Shown in pieces: positions 35,135-44,572 of a stretch of DNA of 64,000 bases. Positions within the stretch are counted from its first letter, which is position 1. Each line of letters opens with the position of its first letter. Source of the stretch: Desulfurivibrio sp044068625 (GTDB lineage: Bacteria; Desulfobacterota; Desulfobulbia; Desulfobulbales; Desulfurivibrionaceae); assembly GCF_044068625.1 (NCBI RefSeq), contig NZ_JBIPKH010000013.1:1-64000 (forward strand), given 5' to 3'. The position numbers and the translations under genes were made by a program. The notes under the pieces were generated by a model. That model saw nothing but the letters and a program-made list of their open reading frames with translations. It was not told the origin of the DNA and searched no databases.

Positions 35135-36511
35135 ATGACCCCCCTCGTTCCCATAATGCTCATCGGCTGGGTGCCCTTTACGATCTTCCTGTTCAGCACC
35201 CTCAAGCCCCACCAGGCCGTGCTGGTTTCGGTTATTGGCGGTTGGCTGCTGCTGCCGGTGTTTAGTTATAATTTCCAGGGGATTCCCACCTTTGACAAGC
35301 ACTCCGCCATTGCCCTGGGGCTGGTTCTGGGCGGCTGGCTTTCCGGGCAACGGCAGAAGGCAAACTTCCAGTGGAAAATTTACGACCTGCCCATGGTGCT
35401 CTGGTGCTTTTCCGCCATTCCCACCTCCCTGGTCAACCAACTGGGACTTTATGACGGGATTTCCGGCACCTTCACCAAGATTATGGTCTGGGGTATTCCT
35501 TACCTGGCCGGGCGAATCTACTTCACCAACCATGAAGCCCTGCACGATCTTTGCCGGGGCATTGTCATTGGCGGCCTGATCTATCTCCCGCTCTGTCTCT
35601 ACGAAATCAGGATGAGCCCCCAGCTCAGCAACACAATTTATGGTTTTTTCCCCCATAGTTTCCATCAGCATGCCAGATACGGCGGCTACCGACCCATTGT
35701 CTTTATGAATCATGGCCTGATGGTGGCCTTGTGGATGGCGATGGCCACCACCGTGGCCTTCTGGCTGTGGCGCAGCCGAATCGTGGAACAGATCAAAGGC
35801 ATCCCCATGGGGTTCATTGTTATGGCCCTGGCAATCACCACCTTGCTCTGCAAAACTCAAAACGGCATTCTGCTCATGTTCCTGGGCTGTAGTCTCTACT
35901 ATGTTTACAGGTACACGAAAACCAGCCTGCCTTTTACCCTGCTTGTGCTGGGAATTCCTGCTTATCTGGTGCTTCGCATCACCGGCGTCATCGAGATGGA
36001 CAATGTTGCCAGCGTGATGGCCCACCTGGTCGACGAAAGACGTATCCCTTCATTGCTGGCCCGGCTGACGCAGGAAGACAACTTCATCCGGCACACCTTG
36101 AACAGCCCCCTGTTTGGCTGGGGAACCCACCAGCGCAACTGGCCCATAGACCCGGAAACAGGCCGGCGGGTGGTTCGGGCAATCGACCCACTATGGTTGA
36201 TCAATTTCAGCATCAATGGGTTTTTCGGCTTGCTCGCCTTTTTGGGCGCGATGATGCTGGGACCATGGAAGGTTTTGGGAGCTATGACCAACCCCACGGA
36301 AAAAGCCGCTGACTCGATGGTAATACCCCTGGCGCTGAGCTCGGTTGTAATCATGTTCATGATTGACTGCATTTTTAATGGCATGATCAACCCTGTTTAC
36401 ATAGTGAGCACCGGCGCACTAATCGGCTGGTTTTTAACGCAAGAAAACGGGAAAACCAAAGTTCTCAAAGTGAGAAATTTTGGTGCCAACACCAGGAGGA
36501 TAAATCAATGA
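35135..36511 (+). CDS. O-antigen polymerase/ligase-like membrane protein (Wzy-like)
   Basis: A 458-aa polytopic protein with about ten hydrophobic helices (for example VLVSVIGGWLLLPVFS, GFIVMALAITTLLC, LPFTLLVLGIPAYLVLRI, MVIPLALSSVVIMFMI). A large loop near residues 300-350 contains LNSPLFGWGTHQRNWP, the motif-poor loop typical of Wzy/WaaL family proteins. Likely polymerises EPS repeat units on the periplasmic face. Its stop overlaps the next gene as ATGA. Family members diverge widely, so polymerase versus ligase is unresolved. Confidence 0.75.
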   Translation: MTPLVPIMLIGWVPFTIFLFSTLKPHQAVLVSVIGGWLLLPVFSYNFQGIPTFDKHSAIALGLVLGGWLSGQRQKANFQWKIYDLPMVLWCFSAIPTSLVNQLGLYDGISGTFTKIMVWGIPYLAGRIYFTNHEALHDLCRGIVIGGLIYLPLCLYEIRMSPQLSNTIYGFFPHSFHQHARYGGYRPIVFMNHGLMVALWMAMATTVAFWLWRSRIVEQIKGIPMGFIVMALAITTLLCKTQNGILLMFLGCSLYYVYRYTKTSLPFTLLVLGIPAYLVLRITGVIEMDNVASVMAHLVDERRIPSLLARLTQEDNFIRHTLNSPLFGWGTHQRNWPIDPETGRRVVRAIDPLWLINFSINGFFGLLAFLGAMMLGPWKVLGAMTNPTEKAADSMVIPLALSSVVIMFMIDCIFNGMINPVYIVSTGALIGWFLTQENGKTKVLKVRNFGANTRRINQ

Positions 36512-38307
36512 AAAACTATAAATTGTTACTAACGGGGCTGGCACTGGTTGCGGGTTTTTTCCTTTTCGGTGCGACTACCAACAGTTTTGCCACCGGCTTG
36601 ATGGTATGGGGGAAACCACCAGCTAATATACATGAATTTACCGGCCTGCCATTGGATATAAATGGCTGGACCGATTTTAGATACATGATCAAGGAACAGA
36701 ATTTATACCAGGATGCCAGGGTTGTATTTGTTTCCAGCTCGGAAGGAAATGATGCAACTGGATCTATTTATTCAGTCGACGATCTTGTTTTTAATGAGAA
36801 TGGGGTGTTCCAGTCGGCGGGGCCGGTTAATCCTTATCAGACTTTAGCAGGGGGTGCTAAACAGTTGCGAGACGGTTACCCGGATATCATGTTGCTCAAA
36901 AGGGGAGACGAGTGGGTGGAAACTTTACCTGTTGGCAACAGGTCCGGGCGCTCGGTAACAGAAAGAGCGATTTATTCATCGTATGGGAATAACAGCGCAA
37001 GACCTGTGTTAAGGCCAGTGGGTAATATCATGTCTACTATGCGGGCGTCATATTTAATTTTCGCGAATCTTCATTTTTATGCAGCGCACAAAGACCCTGG
37101 GCATTCCAACTACCAAAGCAGTGAGCAAAGTGGTTCAGAGATAAGGTGGGTGGGGGGTGGCCATGATATTTTAGTTGAGGACGTACATTCCGATTATATT
37201 GGCTGGGTTGTTCAAGGGTGGTCTAATGATGACAAACCCGCCGAGTTCCACAATGTGGCTTTTAGGCGATGCTTTACTGAAAAAAACTACATTTTGCCAG
37301 GGGGACCCCATGCTCAAGGGATATGGACAAGCTATGTTTACGGCCTGCTCTTAGAGGACTCAACATGGTATCAGAACGGTTGGCGAGCCGATATACCAGA
37401 AACCGCAACCACATTTAATCGCAATTTGTATTTGTCTCACACCAATGAGGGTGTCGTTTTCCGGAATAACTTTTCTATCATGTCTGCGACGAGCGGAATC
37501 CAAATGCGTTCTGGTGGGGATGCTTTTGGTAATGTAATTTCTCATTGCACTTCAGGAATTCAGCAGGGTGTAAATCACGAAGCAAGGCCAGCTGGCCTCA
37601 TAGCTAACTCTGCTTACAATGTTATTTTAGCTATGAGATATGGCACTTCCGGAAACCACAGCGTGGATGCTTACGGTCATGGTTTCAGGTATAACAGCGT
37701 GTCTGAGGGCTACGCTCTTGAGAATATTGTTGCTAATAGCCTGTATCCCAAAGTCGGTTTTTATGCGGATGACCATGACCCTAATGATGGAGCATATTCA
37801 ATGTTCCGAAATTTCGATTTCGAGAAAAACATTGTTTATAACCATGGGCGAGAGAGTATTTATCTGGCGGAGATAGGTTCAAACACCCTCTCTAATATCA
37901 AGCTAATTGATAATGAGTTGGAGAATCAGGTGGATGATAGCGTCTTAATCCGATCAACAGCGCCGATGAGTGCTATTTCGATGTCAAAAGGTAATAAATA
38001 CTGGTCTAATCGCGTAGATTATAAGTGGCTCACATCCGGCGCAACCACGATGACCCTTGCCGAGTGGGGCGATACCCTAGACCCCAAGGATACAACTTCA
38101 GTCGCAGATAATCCGAACTATTCTGATCCTGATCGTTCCTTGGCCACCTACGCGGCCTCGCTGGGTTACGATGAAACCCTCGAAGCCTTTGTGGATGAAC
38201 TGAGAAAGCAGCAGCGACCCAACTGGCGGGATGAATTTACCGCTCGCGCAGCAATCAATTACATCCGAGCCGGATTTGGGCGTGGCCCAATACCCGAGGA
38301 CTATTAA
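36508..38307 (+). CDS. Secreted right-handed beta-helix protein
   Basis: A 599-aa exported protein, signal peptide 1-29 (NSFA-TG). Residues 70-530 have the periodic short-strand pattern of a parallel beta-helix (VEDVHSDYIGWVVQGW, VVFRNNFSIMSATSGIQMRS, FEKNIVYNHGRESIYLAEIG, KLIDNELENQVDDSVLIRS). Such folds include polysaccharide lyases, epimerases and hydrolases; no diagnostic catalytic triad can be assigned. Its place right after a Wzy-like gene, with translational coupling, suggests acting on the nascent EPS. The coding sequence is noticeably richer in A+T than its neighbours, suggesting acquisition. Confidence 0.75.
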   Translation: MKNYKLLLTGLALVAGFFLFGATTNSFATGLMVWGKPPANIHEFTGLPLDINGWTDFRYMIKEQNLYQDARVVFVSSSEGNDATGSIYSVDDLVFNENGVFQSAGPVNPYQTLAGGAKQLRDGYPDIMLLKRGDEWVETLPVGNRSGRSVTERAIYSSYGNNSARPVLRPVGNIMSTMRASYLIFANLHFYAAHKDPGHSNYQSSEQSGSEIRWVGGGHDILVEDVHSDYIGWVVQGWSNDDKPAEFHNVAFRRCFTEKNYILPGGPHAQGIWTSYVYGLLLEDSTWYQNGWRADIPETATTFNRNLYLSHTNEGVVFRNNFSIMSATSGIQMRSGGDAFGNVISHCTSGIQQGVNHEARPAGLIANSAYNVILAMRYGTSGNHSVDAYGHGFRYNSVSEGYALENIVANSLYPKVGFYADDHDPNDGAYSMFRNFDFEKNIVYNHGRESIYLAEIGSNTLSNIKLIDNELENQVDDSVLIRSTAPMSAISMSKGNKYWSNRVDYKWLTSGATTMTLAEWGDTLDPKDTTSVADNPNYSDPDRSLATYAASLGYDETLEAFVDELRKQQRPNWRDEFTARAAINYIRAGFGRGPIPEDY

Positions 38308-39345
38308 GTGCCTGATCTGAAAAACATAGTTGGCAATAAAAACGGTCATTCTTTGCAGAGGTTGGTGTATCGCGTCGGCTTGATGAATCTCGCAAGCAGC
38401 CTGCGAGGCTGTGAAGGCGCAGTCGTGTTGATGTACCATAGTGCGGCCGAGGAAGCCCAAAGCAAATGGATTGATCCGCGTGACCACGTTCCAGCAGATG
38501 TCTTTACTCAACAGATGGAGTTTCTCTCACGGGAGAGGCGCGTTGTTTCTCTGGTAGAACTTGTTTCCTGCCTTAAGCAGGGCCAGACGCCCGAAAAAGG
38601 AACCGTGGTCATCACCTTCGATGACGGTTACTTGGATAACCTCACGGTGGCCGCTCCAATCCTGGAGAACTATGGATTGACGGCCACCCTTTTTTTGCCA
38701 ACCGGATACATTGATCGTGGTGAAAACCAATGGGTGGACCAAGCTTATGCTGCTTTCAAAGCACGCACTAGGAACAAGTTGAAATGGATTAGCGATTCGC
38801 CGCAAGTTTATGACCTTAAGCAGCCAGTCCAGCATAAAGCCGCTTACCGGGCCGTCTGCAGCACCCTGCTAGTTGCCGCCCGAGAAAAACGTCACAGTCT
38901 GCTGGCAAATTTGTACGACCAGCTTGCGCCCGCCCGGCACCCACCCCGGCTGACCATGAACTGGGAAGAAGTGCAAACCCTGGTCTCCCGCCACCGTTGC
39001 TTTGAAATCGGGGGCCACAGCCTGGAGCACACTGATTTGACCCGTGTTTCCGAAGCTGACGCCATTAAGGAGTTGACCGGGTGCGCCGAGCGTATTAAGG
39101 AGATGCTCGGCAGGCCGCCCCGGTACTTTTCTTTCTGTTACAGCCGAACCTCAAAACCGTTGCAAAGACTGGTGGCTGAGGCCGGTTTTGAGGCAGCTTG
39201 CGGGAGATGCGGCTACGACATCGCCATCAACAGTAAAAAGGATCTTTTTGACCTGCCGCGAATTGAAGCCCCGCCAACCATGGATAATTTCGACCTGATA
39301 ACCTGTGCGGCAAATACCGGCGTCTGGCGGAGACTGGGCCGATGA
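38308..39345 (+). CDS. Polysaccharide deacetylase (NodB homology) 1
   Basis: A 345-aa carbohydrate esterase family 4 protein; the GTG start abuts the preceding stop. It shows VVLMYHS near residue 40, the metal/catalytic VVITFDDGYLDN near 105, TATLFLPTGYID, the H-x3-H-like GGHSLEHTDLT near 235, and YFSFCYSRTS. No signal peptide is obvious. Likely N-deacetylates an aminosugar of the EPS or its precursor. Its end overlaps the FemAB-like gene by 4 nt. Confidence 0.85.
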   Translation: MPDLKNIVGNKNGHSLQRLVYRVGLMNLASSLRGCEGAVVLMYHSAAEEAQSKWIDPRDHVPADVFTQQMEFLSRERRVVSLVELVSCLKQGQTPEKGTVVITFDDGYLDNLTVAAPILENYGLTATLFLPTGYIDRGENQWVDQAYAAFKARTRNKLKWISDSPQVYDLKQPVQHKAAYRAVCSTLLVAAREKRHSLLANLYDQLAPARHPPRLTMNWEEVQTLVSRHRCFEIGGHSLEHTDLTRVSEADAIKELTGCAERIKEMLGRPPRYFSFCYSRTSKPLQRLVAEAGFEAACGRCGYDIAINSKKDLFDLPRIEAPPTMDNFDLITCAANTGVWRRLGR

Positions 39346-40436
39346 GTGATGATACCGGCACGACTGCCAATAACTATACTGGTAGTGCCGACCGTGGTAC
39401 TTCGCTGGAATCATCAGCATCAGTGGATGATCAGGAATGGGACCATTTTTTAAACAACTGTGACTACGGCCATCATGAACAGTGCAGCCGGTATGCTGCC
39501 AATCGTAACACCTATGGTTATCAATGTAACCGGGTGGTGGTAGAAAACGGCGGAGTTGCCGTTGGCGGCGTACAAATTCTGGTCCAGTCCACGCCGCTTG
39601 GCAAGTTTGCTCATATCCAAAGGGGACCGTTAGCGGTTGATGATGATTTGCGGGTGATGCGTCAGGTTGTTAAGGATCTGGAGGAAACGGCCCGTCTAAA
39701 CGCTTACCGATCGGTGCGAGTGGACCTGTTTCCCCACCAGACCACGGCACGCAAGGCCCTGGAAGAGGCGGGGTTTATCTGCTCCAGTTTCCACACCTGC
39801 GCCCTACGTTCAGTTACAGTGCCTTTGCACTTGGCTGACGATGAACTGTTGACCAAGATGCATAAAAAGGTGGCCTATGAAGCCAGGCGTGCCCTTAAAA
39901 ACGGGGTGACAGTACTGGCCGGTGGTGAAAGCTCGGTTGGCGAATTTTACGAGCTGCATCAGGCATCGTCTGGTCATCAGGCGTTTCCGATTTTTCCTCG
40001 CGAATACTTCGATTATCTTTGGCGCCTTTTCGGTCCAGTTGGTAAGGTGCAGCCTTTCATCGCTTACCATAACGGCAAGCCCATGGCCAGCTTGTTCAAT
40101 ACGATAGTCGGCGATCATATGTATTTTGGTTGGGGGGGTATGAGCCGAACGACCGAGGCCAGGAGATTGCGAGTAAATTACCTGTTGCACCTGACGGCCA
40201 TGACCTGGGCCCGGGCGCACGGTTGTTCGCGTTATGATTTCGCCGGTACGGAGCCCTTTAAACAATGGTTTGCGGTGGACATTATTCAGTGGCCACACGC
40301 TTTGCGCAAGGTTTATGGGCCTGCGGCCGGCTGGCGGTGGAAAATGATGGAATTGACTGATGCCAGCCCTTTTCTTAAACATGCCGTTAATAAGATGATC
40401 AAAATAATGGGCCTGCGGCAAAGGATGCCGCTATAA
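39342..40436 (+). CDS. FemAB-like acyl/aminoacyl transferase 1
   Basis: A 364-aa member of the FemAB/GNAT-like group seen in exosortase EPS loci. It shows DDQEWDHFLNNCDYGHHEQ, GGVQILVQSTPLGKFAHIQRGP, YRSVRVDLFPHQTTARKALEE, then MHKKVAYEARRALKNGV and GWGGMSRTTEARRLRVNYLL. Clearly paralogous to the product at 59681 (shared GHHEQ, GVQILVQ, RSIRVDLFP, RVNYLL). Family members transfer amino-acyl or acyl groups; the substrate here is inferred to be EPS sugars. Cytosolic. Confidence 0.8.
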   Translation: MSDDTGTTANNYTGSADRGTSLESSASVDDQEWDHFLNNCDYGHHEQCSRYAANRNTYGYQCNRVVVENGGVAVGGVQILVQSTPLGKFAHIQRGPLAVDDDLRVMRQVVKDLEETARLNAYRSVRVDLFPHQTTARKALEEAGFICSSFHTCALRSVTVPLHLADDELLTKMHKKVAYEARRALKNGVTVLAGGESSVGEFYELHQASSGHQAFPIFPREYFDYLWRLFGPVGKVQPFIAYHNGKPMASLFNTIVGDHMYFGWGGMSRTTEARRLRVNYLLHLTAMTWARAHGCSRYDFAGTEPFKQWFAVDIIQWPHALRKVYGPAAGWRWKMMELTDASPFLKHAVNKMIKIMGLRQRMPL

Positions 40437-41371
40437 TGTCACACGGCCAGCAAACAGATTCCGAGCGCAAACCGCAGGTTACGGTGGTTGTCGTAACCTA
40501 TCAGTCGCGAAATACCATTGGGGCAACGCTGGATTCTTTACGGGAATCCTGTGATGCCGGCCTGGCGGTGGTGGTGGTGGATAATGCCAGCAATGACGGG
40601 ACCGCCGACTTTGTGGCCGCGCACGCGCCCTGGGCTACCTTGGTTCGCGGCCAGGGCAATATCGGATTCGGCCGGGGCTGCAACCGGGGGTTTGACTTGG
40701 TGGCAACACCTTATGTTTTACTGCTGAACCCGGATGCCGTGATTGCTGCCGACGCCCTGACCCGGCTGCTTACGTTTATGGAACAAAACCCGCAGGTGGG
40801 TATCTGCGGCCCGGCGGTGCAAGAGCCCTCCGGCGAGCTGCAGCCGACCGGCGCCCTCCCCGACCCCTGGAAGATCATGCTGCGGCCAATATTGCCCGGC
40901 TGGGCGGAACGGGACATGCGCCACGTGGTTCCCGGGGAGCGGCCGCAGGCGACGGACTGGGTTTGCGGTTCGATTATGTTGCTGCGCTGGAAAATGATCG
41001 AAGAGATCGGCCGGTTCGACCCGCGTTTCTTTCTCTATTTTGAAGAAACGGATTTGTGTCGCCGGGCACGGCGAGCGGGCTGGGAGATCTGGACCGTGGG
41101 GGAAGCCGTCGCCGAACACGTCAATGCGGCCTCGGCCAAGGCAACCGGGGCCCACATGATGTGGGACACCATTGCCGAGCACTACTTCAGAAGCCGTTTT
41201 TATTATCTGATAAAACACTTTGGCTGGCCGGCGGCGGTTACGGCCGAACTCGGCGAACTGTTGTTGATGACCGTGCGGGCGGCCGGAGAACGGTTGCGAG
41301 GAAGATCGTACAAAAGTCTGGGCTTGCGTTTACGTTCGCCCATCCTGAAATTACCGGTTTTCCCCGATTGA
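40436..41371 (+). CDS. Glycosyltransferase family 2 (rhamnosyltransferase-like)
   Basis: A 311-aa GT-A enzyme. The N-terminus is VTVVVVTYQSRNTIGATLDSL with VVVDNASNDGTADFV, then GNIGFGRGCNRGFDLVATPYVLLLNPDAV carrying the acidic metal-binding site in the DxD position, GICGPAV, and FDPRFFLYFEETDLCRRARRAGW. The LLNPDA and FLYFEETDLC signatures are typical of rhamnosyl- and related transferases, which fits the rfb genes here. Its start abuts the stop of the preceding gene. Confidence 0.9.
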   Translation: MSHGQQTDSERKPQVTVVVVTYQSRNTIGATLDSLRESCDAGLAVVVVDNASNDGTADFVAAHAPWATLVRGQGNIGFGRGCNRGFDLVATPYVLLLNPDAVIAADALTRLLTFMEQNPQVGICGPAVQEPSGELQPTGALPDPWKIMLRPILPGWAERDMRHVVPGERPQATDWVCGSIMLLRWKMIEEIGRFDPRFFLYFEETDLCRRARRAGWEIWTVGEAVAEHVNAASAKATGAHMMWDTIAEHYFRSRFYYLIKHFGWPAAVTAELGELLLMTVRAAGERLRGRSYKSLGLRLRSPILKLPVFPD

Positions 41372-41388
41372 AAGGAAGCAAACAGATC

Positions 41389-42510
41389 ATGGCCAAGGTA
41401 TTGCCCTGCACCGGCGAGGGCGCCATTTTTTTCGGCAGACGGCCGGAGGATTTACCGGCCCTGGCCGATGACCGGCAACCGGTCGCTAATCATCACGCGC
41501 CCTACAAGTTCGCCTACGCCCGGACCGCGCTCAAATACGGCCTGCAGGCTAGCGGCTTTACACCGGGCAACGTGGTGCTGGTGCCGGACCTGATCTGTGA
41601 ATCGCTGCTGGAACCCCTGGCCGACCTAGGGCTTGGCGTGTGCTATTATCCCGTGGGGCCAACCCTGGAACCCGAATGGGGCCAACTGGAGCAGTTGCTT
41701 GCCGACCCGGTCAAAGCCCTGCTGGTGGTCCATTATTTCGGTCAGCCGCAGCCCATGGCGGAGGTTCTTGGGTTCTGTCGCCGGAACGGGCTGCTGCTAA
41801 TTGAAGACAATGCCCATGGTTTTGGCGCAACTTTTGAGGGGCAAGCCCTGGGAACCTTCGGGGAGATCGGGATCAGCTCACCCCGGAAAAGCTTTCCAGT
41901 GCCAAACGGGGCCTTTCTTTACCTGGCCAAAGATCAAATGCTGGACCTGGCGGCGCTTCGGCTGACGCCTACCAGTGCTTCCTTGCGTCGGCGCTGCCGG
42001 AGCTGGCTACAGGGCCTGATCCCCGCCGCCCTGCTAAGGCGGCGGCGGGCAACGATTGCATATCGCCGCCGCCTGGGGCCACCGCCGCCATACGGTTCGC
42101 AGACGGCTTTCCGGGAAGCACCCCTGGCCGGCGACTTCGTCATGGCCGCGGGGGTGGATCGCTTCCTGAACCGGCAGGATGTAACAAAAATCGGAGAGCT
42201 GCGTCGCCGGATTTATGGTATTTGGCTAGGTTGGGCCAAAACCCGGGGGCTGCAGCCGGTCTTCCCGGAACTGGCGGCGGGAGCCATGCCGCTGGTTTTT
42301 CCGGCTTATGCCAAATCTGTGGCCGACAGTTTGCAGTGGTATGCCCGCGGTCATTGGGCCGGGGTGGATATCCACTCTTGGCCCACCCTGCCCCAGGCCG
42401 TGGTCGAGCGTAACGGCGGGGCGATGCGGCTCTGGGAACGACTGGTTTGTTTTCCCATTCACCAGGACATGAATATACAAGTACTGGAAAGGCGGCTGGC
42501 GCTGCTTTAG
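41389..42510 (+). CDS. DegT/DnrJ/EryC1-type PLP aminotransferase homologue
   Basis: A 373-aa protein; the start at 41389 (MAKVLPC) is preferred to a longer frame reaching into the previous gene. Fold type I features: YARTALKYGLQASGF, VLVPDLICESLLEPL, VVHYFGQPQPM, LLIEDNAHGFG (Asp contacting the PLP ring) and SSPRKSFPVPNGAFLYL holding the presumed PLP lysine. The C-terminus is diverged and shorter than usual. Likely makes an aminosugar nucleotide or acts on one, matching the deacetylases and acyl transferases in the locus. Confidence 0.78.
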   Translation: MAKVLPCTGEGAIFFGRRPEDLPALADDRQPVANHHAPYKFAYARTALKYGLQASGFTPGNVVLVPDLICESLLEPLADLGLGVCYYPVGPTLEPEWGQLEQLLADPVKALLVVHYFGQPQPMAEVLGFCRRNGLLLIEDNAHGFGATFEGQALGTFGEIGISSPRKSFPVPNGAFLYLAKDQMLDLAALRLTPTSASLRRRCRSWLQGLIPAALLRRRRATIAYRRRLGPPPPYGSQTAFREAPLAGDFVMAAGVDRFLNRQDVTKIGELRRRIYGIWLGWAKTRGLQPVFPELAAGAMPLVFPAYAKSVADSLQWYARGHWAGVDIHSWPTLPQAVVERNGGAMRLWERLVCFPIHQDMNIQVLERRLALL

Positions 42511-42542
42511 CGGCCCGGCCAAGATCAACCAGGTGATGCCTG

Positions 42543-43616
42543 ATGAAATTTTCCGTTATTCCGGCCCGCGAGTTGACTCCCGAGCTAACCGCCCGCTGGT
42601 CTGCCATCCAACAGGCGGAGCCGACCCTGGCCAACCCCTATTTCCGGCCCGAGTTCACCCAGGCCGTGGCCGCGGTGCGCGATGACGTTTACATCGGCAT
42701 CCTGGAAGATCACAATGAAATCAAAGGTTTTTTCCCGTTTCATCGCAAATGGGGCGGGGTAGCCAAGCCCGTCGGCCTGGGCCTTTCCGATTACCACGGG
42801 GTTATTGCCCAAGCAGAATCCCGTTGGGGCGTGGCCGAACTGCTGCGGGGCTGCAAGCTGGTCCGCTGGGAGTTCGACCACCTGTTGACAACCCAAAGCC
42901 AGTGGTTGCCCTACCAAATTAGCACCTTGCCCTCGCCGATCATCAACACCGCGCAAAGCTACCAACAGTATGAAGAGACACGGCTAAAACTGGATGGCAA
43001 ACAGCTTAAAGAAACCTACCGTAAGATAAGCCGCCTGGAGCGGGAAAAGGGAGCCCATACTTTTGTTCTGAACAGCAAAGACCCCGAAGTGTTCCAGGCC
43101 ATGATCGACTGGAAGAGAAAACAGTGCCAACGTACGGGTGCGGTGGACTATTTTGGCCTGGATTGGACGGTGGAGCTGGTGAAGATCATTCACCAGGCCG
43201 ATTCCGAGTATTTCGGCGGGGTGCTGTCCGCTGTATATGTCGGTGACAAGCTGGCTGCCGTTCATTTTGGCATGCGTTCCAACAACGTCCTCCATTCCTG
43301 GTTCCCCGGCTATGATGAGGCTTTTCAACCTTATTCGCCGGGCCTGATCCTGCTGGTGGAGCTGATCAGATCCTGTTGCACAAATCACATTCAATACATT
43401 GATCTCGGCAGGGATATGGTGACCTACAAAAAAAAGTTCATGACCGACGCCATCCCGGTTGCCCAGGGCTGCGTTGAAATGCCGTCGTTGCTTAACCGAG
43501 CCCGGCGCTGGCGGCATAGCTTTGAACAGTGGGGGCGGCAATCGGCCCTGCGGCCGATTCTTCTGCTTCCCGGTAGGGTGATTCAAAGAATTGAGCGAAA
43601 GGGACGATACAGTTGA
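42543..43616 (+). CDS. GNAT-type acyltransferase (CelD/BcsL-like) 2
   Basis: A 357-aa protein with two GNAT-like halves. The first half includes LANPYFRPEFTQAVAAV, IKGFFPFHRKWGG and the GLGLSDYHGVI block typical of the CelD/acetyltransferase_6 group. The second half has KETYRKISRLEREKGAH, FQAMIDWKRKQCQRTG, VGDKLAAVHFGMRSNNVLHSW, PGLILLVELI and YIDLGRDMVTYKKKFM. Probably acylates EPS sugars, by family and context. A ribosome site is weakly visible. Confidence 0.8.
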   Translation: MKFSVIPARELTPELTARWSAIQQAEPTLANPYFRPEFTQAVAAVRDDVYIGILEDHNEIKGFFPFHRKWGGVAKPVGLGLSDYHGVIAQAESRWGVAELLRGCKLVRWEFDHLLTTQSQWLPYQISTLPSPIINTAQSYQQYEETRLKLDGKQLKETYRKISRLEREKGAHTFVLNSKDPEVFQAMIDWKRKQCQRTGAVDYFGLDWTVELVKIIHQADSEYFGGVLSAVYVGDKLAAVHFGMRSNNVLHSWFPGYDEAFQPYSPGLILLVELIRSCCTNHIQYIDLGRDMVTYKKKFMTDAIPVAQGCVEMPSLLNRARRWRHSFEQWGRQSALRPILLLPGRVIQRIERKGRYS

Positions 43617-43632
43617 GAAGGGATGGCTAGAG

Positions 43633-44556
43633 ATGCAAGGTGATTTTAGTAATTTGCTGATATATGCTGGTTTTCCTAAAACGGCATCCAGATGGCTTCT
43701 GGCCAATCTCTGGGACGCTCCGTCGTCGGGTTTTGAGCTGGTTGGCAGTATGGACGCGGTTGCCAGGGATTTTATCTTGAACAATCCGTTCGATTTTAAT
43801 CCGCATGAGCCGCGAAAGTGCTACGGTAACTTAATCAGTGCTGCCGTCGAGAGAGGCTTAATCCCTGTACTTCATCACGAAGGAATATCTGCGCAACTTT
43901 TTACCCCCGCTCCGCCTGACCCGCGGCCATTTGAACAAATAAAGGCTACTTTTCCAGGTTGTCGAGTGATTATTGCCGTCCGTGAGCAACGTAGGATGCT
44001 CTTGTCGTGGTATACTCACAATGTCAAGCTTGGTTTAGGAGTGCCCCCAACAAAATATCTGACTGAAACAGCACCTGGCATAACACCCTTTTTCCGGTAT
44101 GATGTTTTTGAATACCACAAAATAGTGGCGTATCTGTACTCACTTTATGGTAAGGACAGGGTCCTGGTTATACCATATGAAATGCTTAGAGCCGACCGGG
44201 ATCAGTACCTGGCCACTATTTACAAATTTTCCGGCGTGGAAAGAAAAAACTTTTCCCCTGTCGAATCCGAAGTAAATGTGGGCTTGCGGCCTGCTGAAAC
44301 CAGCATGATAGCCTGGCTGAACAAATGGTTCGCCAGCGACTGGCCACGCCCCCGTCCATCTAGTCGACTCAGAAACCGACTTGTTCGGGGCACCCGATAT
44401 ATGTGCCGTTTCTTTCCTGATGGTGTCGATGATAGGATAAAAAAACATGCAGAGAAAGCGGTTGAGGATGCTATTCAAGATCGGTATCAAAAAAGCAACA
44501 GGGCCTTGCAGGAATTGACCGGAATTAAGTTAAGTCAATATGGTTATGACCTGTAG
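43633..44556 (+). CDS. Sulfotransferase-like protein 1
   Basis: A 307-aa protein. The ATG at 43633 is chosen; the frame also has a TTG at 43591 that overlaps the previous gene. An N-terminal PAPS 5'-phosphosulfate loop-like block YAGFPKTASRWLLANL lies at residues 11-26. A 3'-phosphate-binding-like CRVIIAVREQRRMLLSWY follows near 115, then VLVIPYEMLRADRDQYLATI, an order typical of sulfotransferases. The gene is A+T-richer than its neighbours. It ends 16 nt before the left inverted repeat of an IS remnant. Confidence 0.72.
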   Translation: MQGDFSNLLIYAGFPKTASRWLLANLWDAPSSGFELVGSMDAVARDFILNNPFDFNPHEPRKCYGNLISAAVERGLIPVLHHEGISAQLFTPAPPDPRPFEQIKATFPGCRVIIAVREQRRMLLSWYTHNVKLGLGVPPTKYLTETAPGITPFFRYDVFEYHKIVAYLYSLYGKDRVLVIPYEMLRADRDQYLATIYKFSGVERKNFSPVESEVNVGLRPAETSMIAWLNKWFASDWPRPRPSSRLRNRLVRGTRYMCRFFPDGVDDRIKKHAEKAVEDAIQDRYQKSNRALQELTGIKLSQYGYDL

Positions 44557-44572
44557 TAGATTGCCAGATTAA

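Noticed and set aside
34274..36025. 583-codon minus-strand open frame
   Set aside because: Opposite the lipoprotein and Wzy-like genes, crossing their intergenic gap; a shadow frame.
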